DNA of 64,000 bases. Origin: Niastella populi. GTDB taxonomy: Bacteria; Bacteroidota; Bacteroidia; Chitinophagales; Chitinophagaceae. Of this stretch, positions 62,646 through 64,000 are shown in pieces (positions within the stretch are counted from its first letter, which is position 1; each line of letters starts with the position of its first letter). Position numbers and translations under genes: made by a program. Location: positions 39,562-103,561 of the forward strand of contig NZ_LWBP01000191.1 of NCBI RefSeq assembly GCF_002078015.1, written 5' to 3'. The notes under the pieces were generated by a model. It worked only from the letters and a program-made list of their open reading frames with translations. It searched no databases and was not told where the DNA came from.

Positions 62646-62732
62646 GTGCACCGTCAAATGCTCGTATCCTTCGTCACCGGCTGCTAAGGCAGCCTCTCGG
62701 CTTTATTTGACCGGGGCACTCTGCTGGACGGT
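62646..62732. other. Imperfect long palindrome with strong central hairpin
   Basis: GTGCACCGTCAAAT (62646-62659) is nearly complementary to ATTTGACCGGGGCAC (62705-62719). Inside lies GGCTGC-TAAG-GCAGCC (62679-62694), a perfect six-bp hairpin with a four-base loop. ACCGTC (62650-62655) also pairs with GACGGT (62727-62732). The block is GC-rich compared with its flanks. It may be a non-coding RNA, a transposon end or a recombination site; none is proven. Confidence 0.5.
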
Positions 62733-62847
62733 ATCTACCTTTTCTCCATCAGTAACATTTTTTCAAAAAGGAGAATTTAAAATTTAAAACAACTAATAAG
62801 TCACGTTATGAGAGATTATTATCTAAAAAAATTGAGGAAGCTTGGCT

Positions 62848-62892
62848 CATAACCTGAAGGCCGCAGGTTCAAATCCTGCGCCGCAACCAATT
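62848..62892 (+). tRNA. 3' fragment of a tRNA-Met(CAT) gene, likely attachment-site scar
   Basis: GGCTCATAACCTGA holds the CAT anticodon loop (CTCATAA) and its 3' stem. GCAGGTTCAAATCCTGC forms a complete T-arm with five paired bases, and the sequence ends in CCGCAACCA. The 5' half (acceptor strand, D-arm and 5' anticodon stem) is missing: upstream sequence is AT-rich and cannot pair with CCTGA. It is therefore not a working tRNA. A tRNA 3' half starting at the anticodon loop is what remains at one end of an element that integrated into a tRNA gene. The 3' acceptor part is one base shorter than expected. Confidence 0.7.
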
Positions 62893-62915
62893 TATCAAGC
62901 ACTTAATTATTTAAT

Positions 62916-63107
62916 ATGAGAATTGAAAAATGGCGGTGCTATCTTGGTGCAAGCACATTGCACAACGGTATGACAATAAGGTATGCGAAGATGATATAAG
63001 GTGCTCAACTGGCTGATAAACTGATCAGCGAAGAGGATTTGGCAGACATGAATCCAGATGCCAGAAATGATGTCATCTCATGGGCTCGGATAATAAATTC
63101 AATGTAA
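62916..63107 (+). pseudogene. Small ORF interrupted by an in-frame stop
   Basis: An ATG at 62916 reads MRIEKWRCYLGASTLHNGM and TIRYAKMI, a TAA, and then continues in the same frame as GAQLADKLISEEDLADMNPD and ARNDVISWARIINSM to a stop at 63105. The second half looks like the C terminus of a real soluble protein. I do not recognise it. It is probably a remnant of a gene cut at the tRNA-fragment junction. Confidence 0.3.
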
Positions 63108-63199
63108 GCCATAGTTCCCGGGGTCGCAGTTTGTGATACGTAATTTTGTGGCCCTGTTTTTTTCATAGTTCGATATACCCATCAGGGATACCAGCAAAA

Positions 63200-63231
63200 A
63201 AGCCTCGTAAACTTTCATTTACAAGGCTTTA
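63200..63231. terminator. Hairpin terminator-like element
   Basis: AAAGCCTCGTAAA (63200-63212) pairs with TTTACAAGGCTTT (63219-63231) with one mismatch and a six-base loop. It lies 100 bases past the end of the nucleotidyltransferase gene (minus) and is flanked by A-rich sequence on its left, which reads as T-rich on the minus strand. It can end that gene. Confidence 0.6.
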
Positions 63232-63331
63232 CACTTCGGTACGGGGTGTGGGATGTAGTTCGAACACCTGGTGAAGTTCATGAACAATATTCTACTAATA
63301 AAAAATAAGTTATATAGCTGGAATAATTATA

Positions 63332-64000
63332 TTATGCGTTGTTGGTAGTAAAATTCTTAATAATAGAATTAGGCTGATAATTAAACTTATTTACCACCGA
63401 CTTACATGCATATATAATATCAGCTTTATCACCATCGGGAATTTCGGTAAGGATATTATTTGTGTTTTCTATGCTACGAATACAGGCTGTATTAAGATTT
63501 TTCGCAATAAAATTGAACACCATAATCAATTTATCCGTCAGCGAACGCGGAATCATACCCTGGTTATATCGATAGGCGTCCAATACCAGGTTTTCCAAAA
63601 GATAGGAAGGCAAAGGTACCTTATTAATACGCTTCCATTCTTTCAATAATACCACAAGATTTTTTTGTGTATGGGTCAACCGCTGTTTGTTAAGCAGGTG
63701 GAAATTGGTTTTGGTATAAGTTGAATCTTGGGACCACCACGTCTCTTTGTTCACGCACAAGTAACCTTGGTTTCTAAGGCCTTTGGTTGCTTTGCAAGGA
63801 ACAAGGTCGATCTTCAGTTCCTTTTTATTAACACGACAAATGATACCTACAGATCTTTTTTGTTTCCTAACTCCAACAATCCCGTGTTTACCTATTAGCG
63901 AATAAGCATAATCATATACAGTATCATACATATCAGTTGTAGAGTAGAAGCTATTATAAGCGAACATGAGAGCAATGTCAATATCAAATTTCTTTCGTAA
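63332..64000 (-). CDS. CD-NTase-like nucleotidyltransferase (5' end beyond the window)
   Basis: The reading frame is open to the right edge, so the N terminus lies outside; 222 residues are visible. The first residues read LRKKFDIDIALMFAYN, where F-D-I-D is the D-x-D metal motif of the polymerase-beta-type nucleotidyltransferases. A third acidic residue is in ELKIDLVPCKAT, the usual h-D-h-h-P strand. The C-terminal part is helical, as in OAS/DncV-like CD-NTases. Proteins of this group make cyclic nucleotide signals in CBASS defence, but some act in other roles. No effector gene lies downstream within 800 bases; it could be upstream, beyond the edge. The G-S motif is also outside the window. 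Confidence 0.72.
   Translation of the reverse strand, partial: LRKKFDIDIALMFAYNSFYSTTDMYDTVYDYAYSLIGKHGIVGVRKQKRSVGIICRVNKKELKIDLVPCKATKGLRNQGYLCVNKETWWSQDSTYTKTNFHLLNKQRLTHTQKNLVVLLKEWKRINKVPLPSYLLENLVLDAYRYNQGMIPRSLTDKLIMVFNFIAKNLNTACIRSIENTNNILTEIPDGDKADIIYACKSVVNKFNYQPNSIIKNFTTNNA

Larger units (their letters stand above)
62527..62915. other. Intergenic region with structured block and tRNA fragment
   Basis: Apart from the hairpin block (62646-62732) and tRNA fragment (62848-62892), I see no supported gene. It probably marks a junction between two acquired segments. Confidence 0.4.

Noticed and set aside
62820..62892. Complete tRNA-Met gene
   Set aside because: The acceptor 5' strand, D-arm and 5' anticodon stem are absent, so only a 3' fragment is present.
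63235..63285. Antisense tRNA-like GTTCGAAC stretch as a second attachment site
   Set aside because: Only an eight-base T-loop-like match; no T-stem or other tRNA parts can be drawn.

Overview
The window looks like chromosomal DNA of a Chitinophagaceae-type Bacteroidota. Evidence: SusC/SusD outer-membrane pairs, type IX secretion C-terminal domains, DUF4199- and DUF4153-like membrane proteins, HTH_34-type regulators and Bacteroidota-style lipoprotein signals. The species is not identifiable by reading. Codon use in the core is moderately GC-rich; the block from about 50.2 to 56.4 kb is clearly AT-richer, which suggests acquired DNA.

Layout. 1-5.5 kb: the start of an RMD1/DUF155 gene running off the left edge, a broken SusC relic, a small LuxR-DUF4199-VOC cluster, and a 924-aa type IX-secreted surface protein. 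6.3-22.8 kb: an alginate utilization locus: SusC, SusD, a putative surface glycan-binding lipoprotein, a FadR-type GntR regulator, lyases of families PL6, PL17 and PL7, KdgF, an alpha/beta hydrolase, an ExuT-like transporter and a DEH-reductase-like SDR. Together these would bind and cut alginate at the surface, finish it to monomers in the periplasm, import uronates and reduce DEH to 2-keto-3-deoxygluconate. KDG kinase and KDPG aldolase are not in the window. Two tandem TTGGTTAACCAA palindromes before susC are the likely operator of the GntR protein.

22.8-49.4 kb is ordinary chromosome: decayed genes (ECF sigma relic), a rhomboid protease, a ferredoxin reductase-like flavoprotein, an Oar-like TonB receptor, a beta-propeller protein, a beta-helix protein, an HTH_34-type regulator with a repeated ACTTTG-N5-CAAAGT operator and membrane-protein genes, an SDR, a two-component system divergent from a spondin-domain lipoprotein, a fatty-acid desaturase, an LpxL-type acyltransferase, and a secreted GH76 mannanase with ricin and crystallin domains.

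49.4-64 kb is a mobile defence region. Its core is an AT-rich minus-strand operon: a small XRE controller, a DNA methyltransferase, an 818-aa protein with two GHKL ATPase modules (Hsp90/MORC-like at the N terminus, histidine-kinase-like at the C terminus) and a 594-aa protein with an atypical receiver-like N terminus. No nuclease is visible in the operon. It looks like a restriction/defence system with two-component signalling, and is the best candidate for something undescribed. To its right are a second XRE gene, a structured inverted-repeat element, two genes sharing a repeated roughly 75-residue module, a large serine recombinase preceded by three TTGTGATACAA palindromes, a PD-(D/E)XK plus STAND-like NTPase, a 3' fragment of a tRNA-Met gene (probable integration scar), and at the right edge the 5'-truncated gene of a CD-NTase-like nucleotidyltransferase.
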